DNA of 64,000 nt from Scylla paramamosain (GCF_035594125.1 NW_026973669.1:1682501-1746500); one strand, 5' to 3'; shown: positions 12,436 to 23,590, counted from the first letter of the stretch. The notes: a model not told the origin generated them from the letters alone. Numbers and translations: made by a program.

Positions 12436-12657
12436 GGCCAGTCACCACACCACACCACACCCACAAGTCACTACTGGTACTGCCAGCTGGTTTGTGGCAG
12501 TAGTCTTGTGGCCAGTCACCACACCACACCACACCCACAAGTCACTACTGGTACTGCCAGCTGGTTTGTGGCAGCAGTCTTGTGGCCAGTCACCACACCA
12601 CACCACACCCACAAGTCACTACTGGTACTGCCAGCTGGTTTGTGGCAGTAGTCTTGT
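12436..12657. repeat. 74-bp minisatellite, 3 units
   Basis: Units start GGCCAGTCACCACACC at 12,436, 12,510 and 12,584 and are nearly identical. They lie just upstream (plus sense) of the zinc-finger block. Z2 lacks this array because it has a deletion between the 56-bp minisatellite and the point equivalent to 13,113. Confidence 0.95.
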
Positions 12658-13556
12658 TTTTTGGTGTTAGTTCTGACCTGCGAATCTTTTTCAAGGTGTT
12701 AAGGTAATTCTTTCTTGATTGTTTTTCTCATTTTTTGTGTTGTAGTGTGGCATTCTCTTGTGTTCCCAAACACCTGCATGTGAAGTGTTGAGCAAGGTGT
12801 TGAATGGCAAGGTGTTGAATGCAGTCCTGTTCACCAGTGTGTGTGTTTCTGGTGCTACCTTCTTGCCAGTCCTGCCGGTGCATGTGGAGCACTCCACCAG
12901 ACCAAACTCCACACCGGTGTCTCTGTCGGCCACCTGCGTGTTGTTGACGGGCAGCGGACGGCTCCGTGTCTGGATGGCAGTGGAGTCTGGCTGGCGTTTG
13001 GTGGCAGGCTTGTGTTTCCAGTGGCCAGCCATTGTGGGGGCTCCTCTTTTCCTTTCTGTAGTCTGGTACAAACGAGTGCACGGAACGGTGCACTCGTGTA
13101 ATCTTTCTGACCCAAAACTTGGGGCTTTGTCTACACCTGGAGCCTCAAACTTGCTGCATTGACTCACTCTCTTTCTCAGCAGACCTTCCTCTGTAAGCTG
13201 AACAGCTGGCATTGTTGTTGTTTACTTGTGTGTTTAACCGTGGTGGTCTGTATCCCAGGGGCTGCCTGATGCTGCGTGGGGTCTTCCAGCATCCCTCGGC
13301 CACTTCTTTCTCGGGTGGGTCTTGTACTTCTATTGAGGTCTTTGCCATGTGTCTGCACACCACCCCTGGCTTTTCTGCAAGCTGCCTCTTCATCTTTCTG
13401 GCCTTTATTTTCTTGTCTTTGTCCTCATCTGTGGTGCCAAGGCTTCGGCCGGGGCTCGGCCCCTGCCGGTCTTCCGCCCGGCCGGCCGTTGCTTGCGCTG
13501 CACCTTCCTGTCATTCTGTCTGTTTTCTTGAGGAGGTTCCTTGTGTCGTTTTGGTC
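12658..13556 (-). other. 3'-flanking region of the Z1 zinc-finger gene, coding status unclear
   Basis: Several overlapping frames (173, 121 and 82 codons on the minus strand) exist, but none resembles a known family. The part from about 13,113 is conserved in Z2 (30,275-30,590); the part before it is not. It may be 3' UTR or a further exon of the zinc-finger gene. Confidence 0.35.
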
Positions 13557-14054
13557 TTACAGGAAGCTTGTTATCTGCCAGATTTCTTCTCTTTGATGGG
13601 TGATCCTCTGCTGCAGTTTCTCTCTCCAGGGTGGTTCAGAGCAGATCCTTCTGTTTCTGCTTCCTTCTGTCTTCCTACACTCAGGGTGCACTGAGTTTGT
13701 ACAAGCCCCAATGTGGGTGAGGATGTGTGTGTTAAGATTACCTTTGTGGGTAAATCTTTTCCCACACTGCAGGCACGGGAACATTCTCTCCCCGTTTTCT
13801 GCACTTTCCTGTTTTGTTGTCTGGTGAGTGCAATGGGCCCCAAGCCTGGTGTTAGTGGTCACACCCTCAGCAGCGCCGGCATTCCATCCGAGGGTTATGT
13901 TCAGCGTGGCGACCGTTCCCTTGACCGCAGCTGTGTGTACCTCGTGGGCACTTGGGCGACCGGGGATTGCCTCCAGGCAGCTCTCAAGGTTTTCTTCATT
14001 AGCCCTGTCGCCCACACCACCACTGGTATTATACCGGTGTCCATCGGCGACCAT
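13557..14054 (-). CDS. Lone C2H2 finger exon or 3' part of the Z1 zinc-finger gene
   Basis: The frame contains one complete finger (MFPCLQCGKRFTHKGNLNTH, then ILTH) after a hydrophilic N-terminal part (GGVGDRANEENLESCLEAIP). A Cys/basic tail follows (SVHPECRKTEG...). It lies 90 bp downstream of the finger array on the same strand and is duplicated in Z2 (30,594-31,223), where the frame is longer (209 codons). It could be a separate exon or an alternative 3' end of the array gene; no splice evidence is decisive. Confidence 0.5.
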   Translation of the reverse strand: MVADGHRYNTSGGVGDRANEENLESCLEAIPGRPSAHEVHTAAVKGTVATLNITLGWNAGAAEGVTTNTRLGAHCTHQTTKQESAENGERMFPCLQCGKRFTHKGNLNTHILTHIGACTNSVHPECRKTEGSRNRRICSEPPWREKLQQRITHQREEIWQITSFL

Positions 14055-14145
14055 GTTGTTCCCAGGTCACTTTTTAGGTCGTGATATTTTGTAGTTTTGT
14101 GCCTTTCAGCTCTACTGAGGCCGGAGTCACCGGGGACTGCAACAG

Positions 14146-15483
14146 CTATGATTTTGGCTGTTTTCTCTTCTTCTTTCCAGTGTGGGTGAGGATGTGTCTG
14201 TCAAGAGTACCCTTCCGGGTAAATCTTTTCCCACACTCCAGGCACTGGAACTTTCTCTCCCCAGTGTGGGTGAGGATGTGTGTGTTAAGGGAACCCTTCC
14301 GGGTAAATCTTTTCCCACACTCCAGGCACTGGAACTTTCTCTCCCCAGTGTGGGTGAGGATGTGTGTGTTAAGGGAACCCTTCCGGGTAAATCTTTTCCC
14401 ACACTCCAGGCACTGGAACTTTCTCTCCCCAGTGTGGGTGAGGATGTGTGTGTTAAGGGAACCCTTCCGGGTAAATCTTTTCCCACACTCCAGGCACTGG
14501 AACTTTCTCTCCCCAGTGTGGGTGAGGATGTGTGTGTTAAGATCACTTTTCTGGGTAAATCTTTTCATACACTCCAGGCACTGGAACTTTCTCTCCCCAG
14601 TGTGGGTGAGGATGTGTGTGTTAAGGGAACCCTTCCGGGTAAATCTTTTCCCACACTCCAGGCACTGGAACTTTCTCTCCCCAGTGTGGGTGAGGATGTG
14701 TCTGTTAAGATCACTTTTCTGGGTAAATCTTTTCCCACACTCCAGGCACTGAAACTTTCTCTCCCCAGTGTGGGTGAGGATGTGTATGTTAAGGGAACCC
14801 TTCCAGGTAAATCTTTTACCACACTCCAGGCACTGGAACTTTCTCTCCCCAGTGTGGGTGAGGATGTGTCTGTTAAGATGATTTTTGTGGATAAATCTTT
14901 TCCCACACTCCAGGCACTGGAACTTTCTCTCCCCAGTGTGGGTGAGGATGTGTGTGTTAAGGGAACCCTTCCGGGTAAATCTTTTCCCACACTCCAGGCA
15001 CTGGAACTTTCTCTCCCCAGTGTGGGTGAGGATGTGTGTGTTAAGATGACTCTCCTGGGTAAATCTTTTCCCACACTCCAGGCACTGGAACTTTCTCTCC
15101 CCAGTGTGGATGAGGATGTGTCTGTTAAGATGACTCTCCTGGGTAAATCTTTTCCCACACTCCAGGCACTGGAACTTTCTCTCCCCAGTGTGGGTGAGGA
15201 TGTGTGAGGCAAGATGACTCTTCCAGACAAATGTCTTCCCGCAGAGGTCACACTTGTGGTTCCTGCCACCAGTGTGGGTGGCAGTGTGTTCAGCGGGGCC
15301 ACTCCTGCCTCTCAGCCTTGTCTTGCTGGCATGGGAGAGGACGTGTCTGGCAATGGCAGCCTTGGTGGAGCACACTTTGCCGCAGTGGTCACAAGTGTAG
15401 GTCCTCCTGCCTGGGCTTGCCTGCTGCTCCAGGCTGTTACTACTGCTGCTGCTGCTGCTGCTGCCTGGCCTCGCACCCTCCAT
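14146..15483 (-). CDS. C2H2 zinc-finger protein with 14 fingers, copy Z1
   Basis: The frame from the ATG at 15,483 gives 445 residues; an upstream open stretch with no ATG continues to 15,657 and contains CYRCKVGVHPWC. A Ser-rich leader is followed by finger 1 (CDHCGKVCSTKAAIARHVLSH), a linker, finger 2 (CDLCGKTFVWKSHLASHILTH) and 12 near-identical fingers of the form C-L-E-C-G-K-R-F-x12-H-x3-H. All linkers are HTGERKF, and one finger reads CMKRF in place of CGKRF. The DNA repeats with an 84-bp period. No KRAB, BTB, ZAD or SET domain is visible. The protein is probably a nuclear sequence-specific DNA-binding protein; its target is unknown. It ends in a basic tail KKKRKQPKS. Confidence 0.85.
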   Translation of the reverse strand: MEGARPGSSSSSSSSNSLEQQASPGRRTYTCDHCGKVCSTKAAIARHVLSHASKTRLRGRSGPAEHTATHTGGRNHKCDLCGKTFVWKSHLASHILTHTGERKFQCLECGKRFTQESHLNRHILIHTGERKFQCLECGKRFTQESHLNTHILTHTGERKFQCLECGKRFTRKGSLNTHILTHTGERKFQCLECGKRFIHKNHLNRHILTHTGERKFQCLECGKRFTWKGSLNIHILTHTGERKFQCLECGKRFTQKSDLNRHILTHTGERKFQCLECGKRFTRKGSLNTHILTHTGERKFQCLECMKRFTQKSDLNTHILTHTGERKFQCLECGKRFTRKGSLNTHILTHTGERKFQCLECGKRFTRKGSLNTHILTHTGERKFQCLECGKRFTRKGSLNTHILTHTGERKFQCLECGKRFTRKGTLDRHILTHTGKKKRKQPKS

Positions 15484-15844
<361 letters not shown>

Positions 15845-15845
15845 G

Positions 15846-16822
15846 GATAAGTGTGTTGAAGCCTCCCTCTTGAAGGAATTCAAGTCATACGAAGGTGGAA
15901 ATACAGAAGCAGGCAGGGAGCTCCAGTATTACCAGAGAAAAGGGATGAATGATTGAGAATACTGGTTAACTCTTGCATTAGAGAGGTGCACAGAATAGTG
16001 GTGAGAGAAAGAAGAAAGTGTTGAGCAGCAAGGCTGTGGGAGGAGGGGAAGCATGCAGTTAGCAAGATCAGAAGAGCAGTTAGCATGAAAATAGCTGTAA
16101 AAGACAGCACGAGATGCAACACTGCGGCGATGAGAGAAAGGCTGAAGACAGTCAATTAGAGGAGAGGAGTTGATGAGACAAAAAGCTTTTGATTCCAACC
16201 TGTCTAGAAGAATGGTATGAGTGGAACCCCCCCAGACATGTGAAGCATACTCCACACATAGACGGATAAGGCCCCTGTAAAAAGTTAGCAGCTGGGGGTG
16301 GTGAGAAAAACTGGCGGAGACATCTCAGAACACCTGACTTCCTAAAAGCTGTTTTTGCTAGAGATGAGATGTGAAGTTTCCAGTTCAGATTATAAGTAAA
16401 GTACAGACCGAGGATGTTCAGTGTAGAAGAGGGGGACAGTTGAGTGTCATTGAAGAAGAGGGGATAGTTGTCTGGAAGGTTGTGTCGAGTTGATAGATGG
16501 AGGAATTGAGTTTTTGTGGCATTGAACAATACCAAGTTTGCTCTGCCCTAATCTGGAATTTTGGAGAGATCAGTAGTCTGTGACTTCCCTGCATGAACTG
16601 TTTACTTCCTGAATGGTTGGAAGTCTAGAAAAAGACGTGGAAAAGTGCAGGGTGGTATCATCAGCATTGGAGTGGATAGGACAAGAAGTTTGGTTTAAAA
16701 GATCATTGATGAATAATAGGAAGAGAGTGGGTGAAAGGACAGAACCCTGAGGAACACCACTGTTAATAGATCTAGGAGAAGAACAGTGACCGTCTACCAC
16801 AGCAACAATAGAACGGCCAGAA
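15846..16822 (-). mobile_element. 5'-truncated jockey-like LINE fragment, copy X2
   Basis: It has the same content and truncation point as X1: C-terminal frame 15,929-16,255, fragment 16,152-16,535, and RT block 16,570-16,800 with NADD in place of YADD. Its 3' UTR has been replaced by (GA)n. Confidence 0.85.
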
Positions 16823-16884
16823 AGGACAGGGCTGGTGGATCTTCAGGTGGTAAGACTGGGCTGGTGGATCTTCAGGTTATCCAA

Positions 16885-16885
16885 A

Positions 16886-16940
<55 letters not shown>

Positions 16941-16942
16941 AA
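16885..16942. repeat. (AAAT)n microsatellite, X2
   Basis: This is the same tract as in X1, followed by a shortened spacer. Confidence 0.93.
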
Positions 16943-17030
16943 AACTGACTTCTTGCAAAGAGTAAGATAATAACTTGTGACAATGACACAAGTGTTGCCA
17001 ACAGTGGTGCAGTGTTCTGAGTCCCCAGCC

Positions 17031-17128
17031 ACTGACCTGAGGGGCTCTGGGGCAGAGAGGATGGGAGGACTTGCCAGCCACTGATCTGAGAGGCTCTGGG
17101 GCACAATGGACAGGAGGACTTGCCAGTC
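17031..17128. repeat. 49-bp minisatellite, 2 units, X2
   Basis: Units start at 17,031 and 17,080; X1 has five and X3 has four. Confidence 0.93.
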
Positions 17129-17774
17129 TGGCCTTGCTCTTTCACCGCGTCTGTTCTCCTGCAAGACAAACAAATAAAACAATAATAAACAAATTAACAA
17201 AATAACAAAAATAAAACAAGAAAGCAGAAAACACTAACTGACGGTGTGTGTCTTGTCCTGCGTGGCTGCCACCACTGTGACGGGAAAATCTTGACCAGAA
17301 AACCTAACCTAACCTAACCTCACTCAGTATGGGCCGGGAAATCCCCAGAAAGGACAACGCCCAAACACTCGCGACAAAATGGTCAGACCACAGGCAGGCA
17401 GCACCAGCAGACAGCCAGGCGGCGCCGCCACGTCTTGGGAATAAAAGAAATCAACAAACAAACAAACAAACAAACAAACCACAACAACAGTGACGGTGAC
17501 CACCACCTTAGTCACTCACCTCCCGACATTTACTTGTTCCCCGCCCACCATTACCTGCACGCCCTCAGGTGAGCCCAGGGAGGCGCCGCCACGTGACCAC
17601 AGGTGACCCAGGCCAGCTCAGACACAGGCGCAAGCTGCCGCACACTCAGCGTGACCTGACCACTGACCACCACGCTGACGTCTTGTCTGTTCCCTCCACC
17701 AGACACAGAGTGGACAGGTGACCACAGGTGACCCAGGCCAGCTCAGACACAGGCACAAGCTGCCGCACACTCAG
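17129..17774. other. Block X2 non-coding segment, left of the BEL insertion
   Basis: This is the equivalent of the X1 segment with an internal deletion between two TGTGTCTTGTCC repeats. An AACCTAACCTAACCT stretch lies at about 17,302. The 125-bp repeat is interrupted by the BEL element. The last five bases, CTCAG (17,770-17,774), are the target-site duplication. Confidence 0.75.
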
Positions 17775-18302
17775 TGTTACTGTGTGTAAAGCGTATGTAC
17801 CTCATGTGATTATTCCTCGGCATATATAAGTGAAATGTTCAATAGTTTTCTATTTGCATGAAAACGTGTAATATGTGTGAGTATCAGTATTTAATGCTAT
17901 ATTAAGCACCGAAGCCGATGCTCACTTGTTGGTAGTGTGGGGTTAACCTGTTAGTCGCCTTCGGGCATCACTCACGGCCAAGTCGCGCTCAGACAAAGAC
18001 GGGCAGGATGGTGACCGAGGTAAATACTTTAATTTTGTAGTAAAAACTGATTGTCATAGTGCTAAGTCAATTGCATGTATTGTTAATGAATATTGTAATA
18101 TGTTGAAAGTGTTTAATATCAGTGTATAATGTTATTTTGTAAGAAATTGAGACCGAGAACTTGTTCGCAGTTCTTACGGTCATGCCTACCTCATCAATAA
18201 ACGTCAGAGAGAGAACTGCCTTTCCTCGACCCTACGATGATGGGTGTGATCAGTAAAACAGATCACCTGAGAGCCAATTGATGCCCAGCCGGTGCGGCTA
18301 CA
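17775..18302 (+). repeat. BEL 5' LTR
   Basis: It is 528 bp, with a TATATAAG box at 17,823-17,830 and AATAAA at 18,196-18,201. Outside a 235-bp gap it appears identical to the 3' LTR. It is the same length as the solo LTR at 40,555-41,082. Confidence 0.93.
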
Positions 18303-18515
18303 GTAAGAACTCGGCCTACAAGCAAGAAATTGGCTCCATGTGAAACCGTAGCAAGAGTGAGTCACAGGACGAGGGGACGCTGACGTAAGCCTATAGGTTG
18401 ACCTCTGAGGCCCCGGGGTCAGCTCTACCCTTGACAACCACTCCCTTCTACCCACTGTGCCTCGCCACCATTTTGTAGAACCCATGGTCACAGGCAAGAA
18501 AATATAATAGTATGT

Positions 18516-19496
18516 ATGTGCACTGAATTGAGTAGCCTAAGTGAAAATTACCCACAATTAGCTAGTATTAAGAGTGGTAATTTTAAATTGCTCTTTCAGT
18601 GTCTCAGTATTGATACAATTAAGTTGTTAGATATGTCTGATACTGAGGAAATTAATGCCGTAGATGGCCTTAGGGAAGGTGAGGGTGAGCAAGTGGACAG
18701 GGATCAAACTTGTATTGAAGAAGTTAGTGTCAGGGAGCGAGTGCCAACCGATAAAGGAAGAGAATATCAAGTCAGTGTAACCAAAGGAAGAGCAGAGTCC
18801 TGTAAGCGTAAATGGAGCAGTGTTACCAGCAAAATTAAGAAAGGATTAAAAATTGTAATTAGCCCCTTTGAATTAGAGCCCATGTCAAGTGAAGTAATAG
18901 AGGCATTTCAGCAGTATTATGTGGAATACACAAAGCTGGTGGAACTAGAGCCAGAAAGGTCAGAGGAGCTAAATGAAGAGCTGGAACACAATCAACAAGT
19001 TCACCATGAAATATTAGAAAGTATAGAATGTAAAAGAAAGGAGTTAAAGAATGACAGAGGATCAATTTGTTCTAGCAAACGGTCTAGACATTCTAGAGTC
19101 TCATCTACTTCATCACGTTCATCAGCAGCACAAAGAAAGCAAGAAGCAGCAGCAAAGGTAGCCAGACTTAGAAAGGAAATGGAATATCATGATAGTTTAG
19201 CAGAGGCAGAAGTTATGTTAGCTAAGACTAAAGCAGATGCAGAAGTTATGTTAGCAAGAGACGAAGCAATGTTCTCAAAGAAAAAGAAAGAGAGAGATTT
19301 AGCAGTTGCTAGTGCAGAACTTAATGCTCTTAGCTTAGTTGAAGAAGAAGTAAAAATGCTTCCAGGTAATGATGAAAGTGTAGAGAAGCAAAGTTATCTT
19401 CAACAATACATAGAGTCACAAAATGAAATGAAAGCACAAGCAATTGCAAATCAACAAAGTGACAATGCCATGCCTCAAATATGTTACATTCCATGA
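18516..19496 (+). pseudogene. BEL gag remnant
   Basis: The 326-codon frame lacks a cysteine knuckle. It has an acidic N-terminus, a basic stretch (residues about 85-115), a Ser/Arg-rich segment (SSKRSRHSRVSSTSS) and a long Lys/Glu/Ala-rich coiled-coil-like region (about 205-290). This fits the N-terminal part of BEL gag. The frame ends in TGA, while a shifted frame stays open to about 19,620, so a frameshift lies near 19,490. The rest of gag and the protease were lost by deletion before the pol frame. Confidence 0.75.
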
Positions 19497-19571
19497 TCCA
19501 CAGGAACCTCCTTCTTGCAATAGAGATAATGAATTGATGACAAATGAAGTAGATGGACAAATACTTAGTGA

Positions 19572-22500
19572 ACCTCAGGTAGAATCTCACCCCATTCAAG
19601 TCCATTGGAGGATACAGTGGTAGTCTACAGAACAGTGACACAAGAAGTAGAAATCAATGAAGAAAAGAGGGTTAATTTCTTAGTGGTTCCTACTAAAACC
19701 AAAGAGATGATTAATCCTTCTCAAGTGAGAGATATGTTTGAACTTGACTTCAGTGATAGAAAGTCAGCTGACACTCCATTATCATATGAAGATAAAAGGT
19801 TTATGAGTAAGATGAAAGAAGGAGTACATCAGCTGAAGGATGGCCATTATGAGTTGCCCCTTCCTCTTAAAGATGATAAGGTCAAGCTTCCAAACAACAA
19901 ACTATTAGCAGAGCAGAGACTCAAGAAGTTAAGAGCTAAACTTGAGAAGGATAATCAACACAAAGGTGATTACAAAGTGTTCATGGATGATATGATTACA
20001 AAGGGTTATGCAGAGGTTGTACCGACAAAGGATTTAGTTAGGAATGATGGTAAGGTCTGGTACATTCCACATCATGGAGTCTATCATCCAAGAAAGCCAA
20101 AGAAGTTGAGAGTTGTATTTGACTGTAGTGCAAACTACAGGAACCAGTCATTAAACAGTCACCTGTTACAAGGCCCAGACCTTACCAACAAACTTATTGG
20201 AGTATTGTGTAGGTTTAGGCAAGAAAGCATTGCACTTGTATGTGATATAGAGGCAATGTACCATCAAGTGAAGGTCAACCCAGAACACAGAGACATGTTA
20301 AGATTCCTTTGGTGGGAAAATGGTGACCTTAATAATAAGATAGCTGAATACAGGATGACAGCTCACCTGTTTGGAGCTACTTCATCTCCAAGTGTAGCGA
20401 ACTTTGCTCTTAAGAAAGCTGCAGATGACTACGGGTGTGGATCTGATGCAGCCAAGTTTGTAAGAAACAACTTTTATGTTGATGATGGTTTGAAGTCAGT
20501 AGCTACAATGGATGAAGCTGTCACTCTTATTCAGCAGAGCAAAGAATTATGTTACAAGGGAGGTTTTAACCTTCATAAGTTCTTGTCAAACAACAAAGAT
20601 GTATTAGCTGCAATTTCTCCTCATGAGAGAGCAGATGGAATTAAAAGTTTGGATTTTAGTAAGAATGAAGACACACTGCCTATAGAAAGAACTTTGGGAG
20701 TTGAGTGGTGCATAGAATCTGACACATTTCAATTTAGAATAAAGCTGAAAGACAAGCCACTCACCAGGAGAGGCATTCTGTCAACAGTGAGCTCTATATA
20801 TGATCCATTAGGTCTAGTGTCACCTCTCATACTGACTGGAAAGCAAATTTTACAAGAATTATGTAAGAATGCAGTTGATTGGGATGATGAGGTGCCAGAT
20901 TATGTCAAACCTAAATGGATAAAATGGAAGGATGAGCTGCACAAACTAGATCAGTTAAAGGTACCTAGATGCTACAAACCTGATGACTTTGGGGAAGTAG
21001 AAAAGATTGAACTCCATCACTTTTCAGATGCCTGTCAAGAGGGATATGGCCAGTGCTCATATATTAGATTAATTAGCAAGACTGGCCAAATTCATTGTGC
21101 ATTAGTAATGGCAAAGTCACGTGTCACACCTCTAAAAACCATAACAATTCCCAGACTAGAACTAGCAGCAGCAGTGGTGTCAGTTAGAATCCATAAACTC
21201 TTGAAGGGAGAACTTGAGTATAATAATGTGGAAGAAGTATTTTGGACAGACAGCAAAGTAGTCCTTGGTTACATTGCAAATGAAGCAAAGAGATTCCATA
21301 TATATGTTGCAAATAGAGTAGAAACAATAAGAGATCACACTTCACCAGATCAGTGGAAATTTGTAGAGACACAGTATAACCCAGCAGATCATGCATCTAG
21401 AGGCATGACAGCAGATGAATTGTGTATTAGCAAGATCTGGTGGAATGGCCCAGAATTCCTTTGGCAACATAGCAAAATGGATAGCCATTCCCAGTACAAG
21501 GTCATAAATGAGAATGATCCAGAAGTGAAGAAAGTTGTATGCCATGCTGTAGGTACACAACAGCCCACAGATATACTAGAAAGACTTGAGTATTTTTCAG
21601 ATTGGTTTAAAGCAAAGAGGGCAGTTGCTGTATGCCTCAAGCTTCTGAACAGCTTCAGAGGAAAAGGTGATGGCACTACTAAAGTAAAGGGAAACACATA
21701 TAAGCCAGTAAATGTAGCAGAAGTGTCAGAAGCTGAAAATGTAATTATAAAACAACTGCAATCAAAGGCATTCCAAAAGGAAATAAATGTACTGAAATCA
21801 TCTGCTAACCATAATTCTTTAATTAAAGGAGACAATGGCAAGGGAACAAAAGTGATAGGCAAGACCAGTTCCCTCTATAAGTTAGATCCCTTCATTGACA
21901 AAAATGGTATCATGAGAGTAGGAGGAAGATTGAGGCTTTCTAATTTGACAGATGAATCCAAACATCCAGTCATCCTCCCCAAAACATCTCACATAACCCA
22001 GCTGATAATATGCCACCATCACAAAAGGACAAATCATCAAGGCAGGGGCATAACTTTAAATGAAATCAGGTCATGTGGATACTGGATAGTAGGAGGATCA
22101 TCCCTAGTATCAAGGCACATTTCAAAGTGCATTATCTGTCGTAAAGTTAGAAGTACAACACAGGGACAGAAGATGGCAGACCTGCCTATTGACAGATTAG
22201 AACCATCACCTCCTTTTACATACTCAGCAGTAGATTTCTTTGGCCCTTTCTATGTCAAAGAGGGGCGTAAAGAGCTTAAAAGATATGGAGTGCTCTTTAC
22301 TTGCATGGCATGTAGAGCTGTGCACATAGAGACAGCCAACAGCATGGATACAAGTTCCTTCCTAAGTGCATACCGTCGCTTTGTAGGACGAAGAGGGCCC
22401 GTAAGACAGTTGAGATGTGACCAAGGAACTAACTTTGTAGGAGCCAAATCAGAGTATGAGAAATGCTTAAAAGAATTAAATAACAATAAAGTCAGACAAG

Positions 22501-23174
22501 AACTCGTGAAAGATCAGTGTGACTGGATTGTTTTTAACATGAATGTACCCAATTCCAGTCACATGGGAGGTGTTTGGGAGAGGCAGATACGCACAGTGAG
22601 AAATGTACTCTCTGTGTTGCTTGATCAGCATGGTACCCAGTTAGATGACCAAGATCTGAGAACCTTCCTAGTTGAAGCAGAAAATATAGTTAATGGTCGT
22701 CCCCTAACTGTGGACCATCTTAACTCCCCAGAAAGTCTTACACCGTTGACACCCAGTAATTTGTTAACTATGAAAACAAAGGTAGTACTGCCTCCTCCAA
22801 GCATTTTCATTAAGAAGGACCTGTACTGCATAAAGAGATGGCGCAGAGCACAATACCTGGCCAACCAGTTCTGGTCCAGGTGGAAAAAGGAGTATGTGCA
22901 ATTCCTACAGCTTAGAAATAAGTGGACAACATCAAAGAGGAATCTCAGTGTAAATGACATAGTTATCATCAAAGATCAGAATTTAGCAAGGAACCAGTGG
23001 AAACTGGGAAGAGTAACAGAAGTATCTCCTGATCATGATGGCCTAGTAAGAAAGGTTAAGGTCCTGGTTTCAGACTGTAATCTCGACAACCAGGGAAGAC
23101 ACATAAAGGCAAACAGGACGATCATAGAGAGGCCAATACATAGTCTAGTATTGCTGTTAGAAGGTAATGCATAA
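19572..23174 (+). CDS. pol: BEL pol: RT, RNase H and integrase
   Basis: An uninterrupted frame of about 1,200 codons; no ATG opens it, because it follows directly on a TGA and the gag-side deletion. Numbering from 19,605, RT motif A (VCDIEAMYHQV) is near residue 211 and the YVDD box near 290. The Pao-type RNase H start (HHFSDACQEGYG) is near 470. The integrase HHCC zinc module (HHHKRTNHQ...CIICRK) is near 803-845. The integrase core aspartates are near 875 (AVDFFGPF) and 938 (CDQGTNF), and the glutamate is near 989 (GGVWERQ). Catalytic residues are all present. The A17 protease is missing upstream. Confidence 0.9.
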   Translation, partial: TSGRISPHSSPLEDTVVVYRTVTQEVEINEEKRVNFLVVPTKTKEMINPSQVRDMFELDFSDRKSADTPLSYEDKRFMSKMKEGVHQLKDGHYELPLPLKDDKVKLPNNKLLAEQRLKKLRAKLEKDNQHKGDYKVFMDDMITKGYAEVVPTKDLVRNDGKVWYIPHHGVYHPRKPKKLRVVFDCSANYRNQSLNSHLLQGPDLTNKLIGVLCRFRQESIALVCDIEAMYHQVKVNPEHRDMLRFLWWENGDLNNKIAEYRMTAHLFGATSSPSVANFALKKAADDYGCGSDAAKFVRNNFYVDDGLKSVATMDEAVTLIQQSKELCYKGGFNLHKFLSNNKDVLAAISPHERADGIKSLDFSKNEDTLPIERTLGVEWCIESDTFQFRIKLKDKPLTRRGILSTVSSIYDPLGLVSPLILTGKQILQELCKNAVDWDDEVPDYVKPKWIKWKDELHKLDQLKVPRCYKPDDFGEVEKIELHHFSDACQEGYGQCSYIRLISKTGQIHCALVMAKSRVTPLKTITIPRLELAAAVVSVRIHKLLKGELEYNNVEEVFWTDSKVVLGYIANEAKRFHIYVANRVETIRDHTSPDQWKFVETQYNPADHASRGMTADELCISKIWWNGPEFLWQHSKMDSHSQYKVINENDPEVKKVVCHAVGTQQPTDILERLEYFSDWFKAKRAVAVCLKLLNSFRGKGDGTTKVKGNTYKPVNVAEVSEAENVIIKQLQSKAFQKEINVLKSSANHNSLIKGDNGKGTKVIGKTSSLYKLDPFIDKNGIMRVGGRLRLSNLTDESKHPVILPKTSHITQLIICHHHKRTNHQGRGITLNEIRSCGYWIVGGSSLVSRHISKCIICRKVRSTTQGQKMADLPIDRLEPSPPFTYSAVDFFGPFYVKEGRKELKRYGVLFTCMACRAVHIETANSMDTSSFLSAYRRFVGRRGPVRQLRCDQGTNFVGAKSEYEKCLKELNNNKVRQELVKDQCDWIVFNMNVPNSSHMGGVWERQIRTVRNVLSVLLDQHGTQLDDQDLRTFLVEAENIVNGRPLTVDHLNSPESLTPLTPSNLLTMKTKVVLPPPSIFIKKDLYCIKRWRRAQYLANQFWSRWKKEYVQFLQLRNKWTTSKRNLSVNDIVIIKDQNLARNQWKLGRVTEVSPDHDGLVRKVKVLVSDCNLDNQGRHIKANRTIIERPIHSLVLLLEGNA

Positions 23175-23297
23175 TAATAGACCGGAGCATCCCCGCCAAG
23201 GAGCCAATGTAACAAAACATATTATGTGCTAATCCTAGTTTTAAGGTACATACTAATCTTAATTTAAGGTAAATTGTTACACAATTTAGGGGAGCCA

Positions 23298-23590
23298 TGT
23301 TACTGTGTGTAAAGCGTATGTACCTCATGTGATTATTCCTCGGCATATATAAGTGAAATGTTCAATAGTTTTCTATTTGCATGAAAACGTGTAATATGTG
23401 TGAGTATCAGTATTTAATGTTATTTTGTAAGAAATTGAGACCGAGAACTTGTTCGCAGTTCTTACGGTCATGCCTACCTCATCAATAAACGTCAGAGAGA
23501 GAACTGCCTTTCCTCGACCCTACGATGATGGGTGTGATCAGTAAAACAGATCACCTGAGAGCCAATTGATGCCCAGCCGGTGCGGCTACA
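23298..23590 (+). repeat. BEL 3' LTR with a 235-bp internal deletion
   Basis: It keeps TATATAAG (23,346-23,353) and AATAAA (23,484-23,489). The deletion joins two similar stretches (ATCAGTATTTAATG and ATCAGTGTATAATG in the 5' LTR). The remaining sequence matches the 5' LTR without visible differences. Confidence 0.9.

Larger units (their letters stand above)
17775..23590 (+). mobile_element. BEL/Pao LTR retrotransposon, internally deleted
   Basis: The 5' LTR is 17,775-18,302 (528 bp) and the 3' LTR is 23,298-23,590 (293 bp). LTRs begin TGTTAC and end CTACA. Perfect 5-bp target-site duplications CTCAG flank it (17,770-17,774 and 23,591-23,595), matching the BEL/Pao habit of 5-bp duplications. 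The interior carries a gag remnant and a long pol frame. A purine-rich AGGGGAG precedes the 3' LTR. Most of gag and the aspartic protease are absent, so it cannot be autonomous. No envelope gene is seen. Confidence 0.93.

Noticed and set aside
14182..15207. 341-codon plus-strand repeat protein (GEDVCVKGTLPGKSFPTLQA type; also 31,327-32,208)
   Set aside because: It is antisense to the C2H2 array; the 84-bp period is explained by zinc fingers on the minus strand.
18204..18497. 97-codon minus-strand frame near the BEL 5' LTR
   Set aside because: It overlaps the LTR and leader on the opposite strand and resembles nothing.
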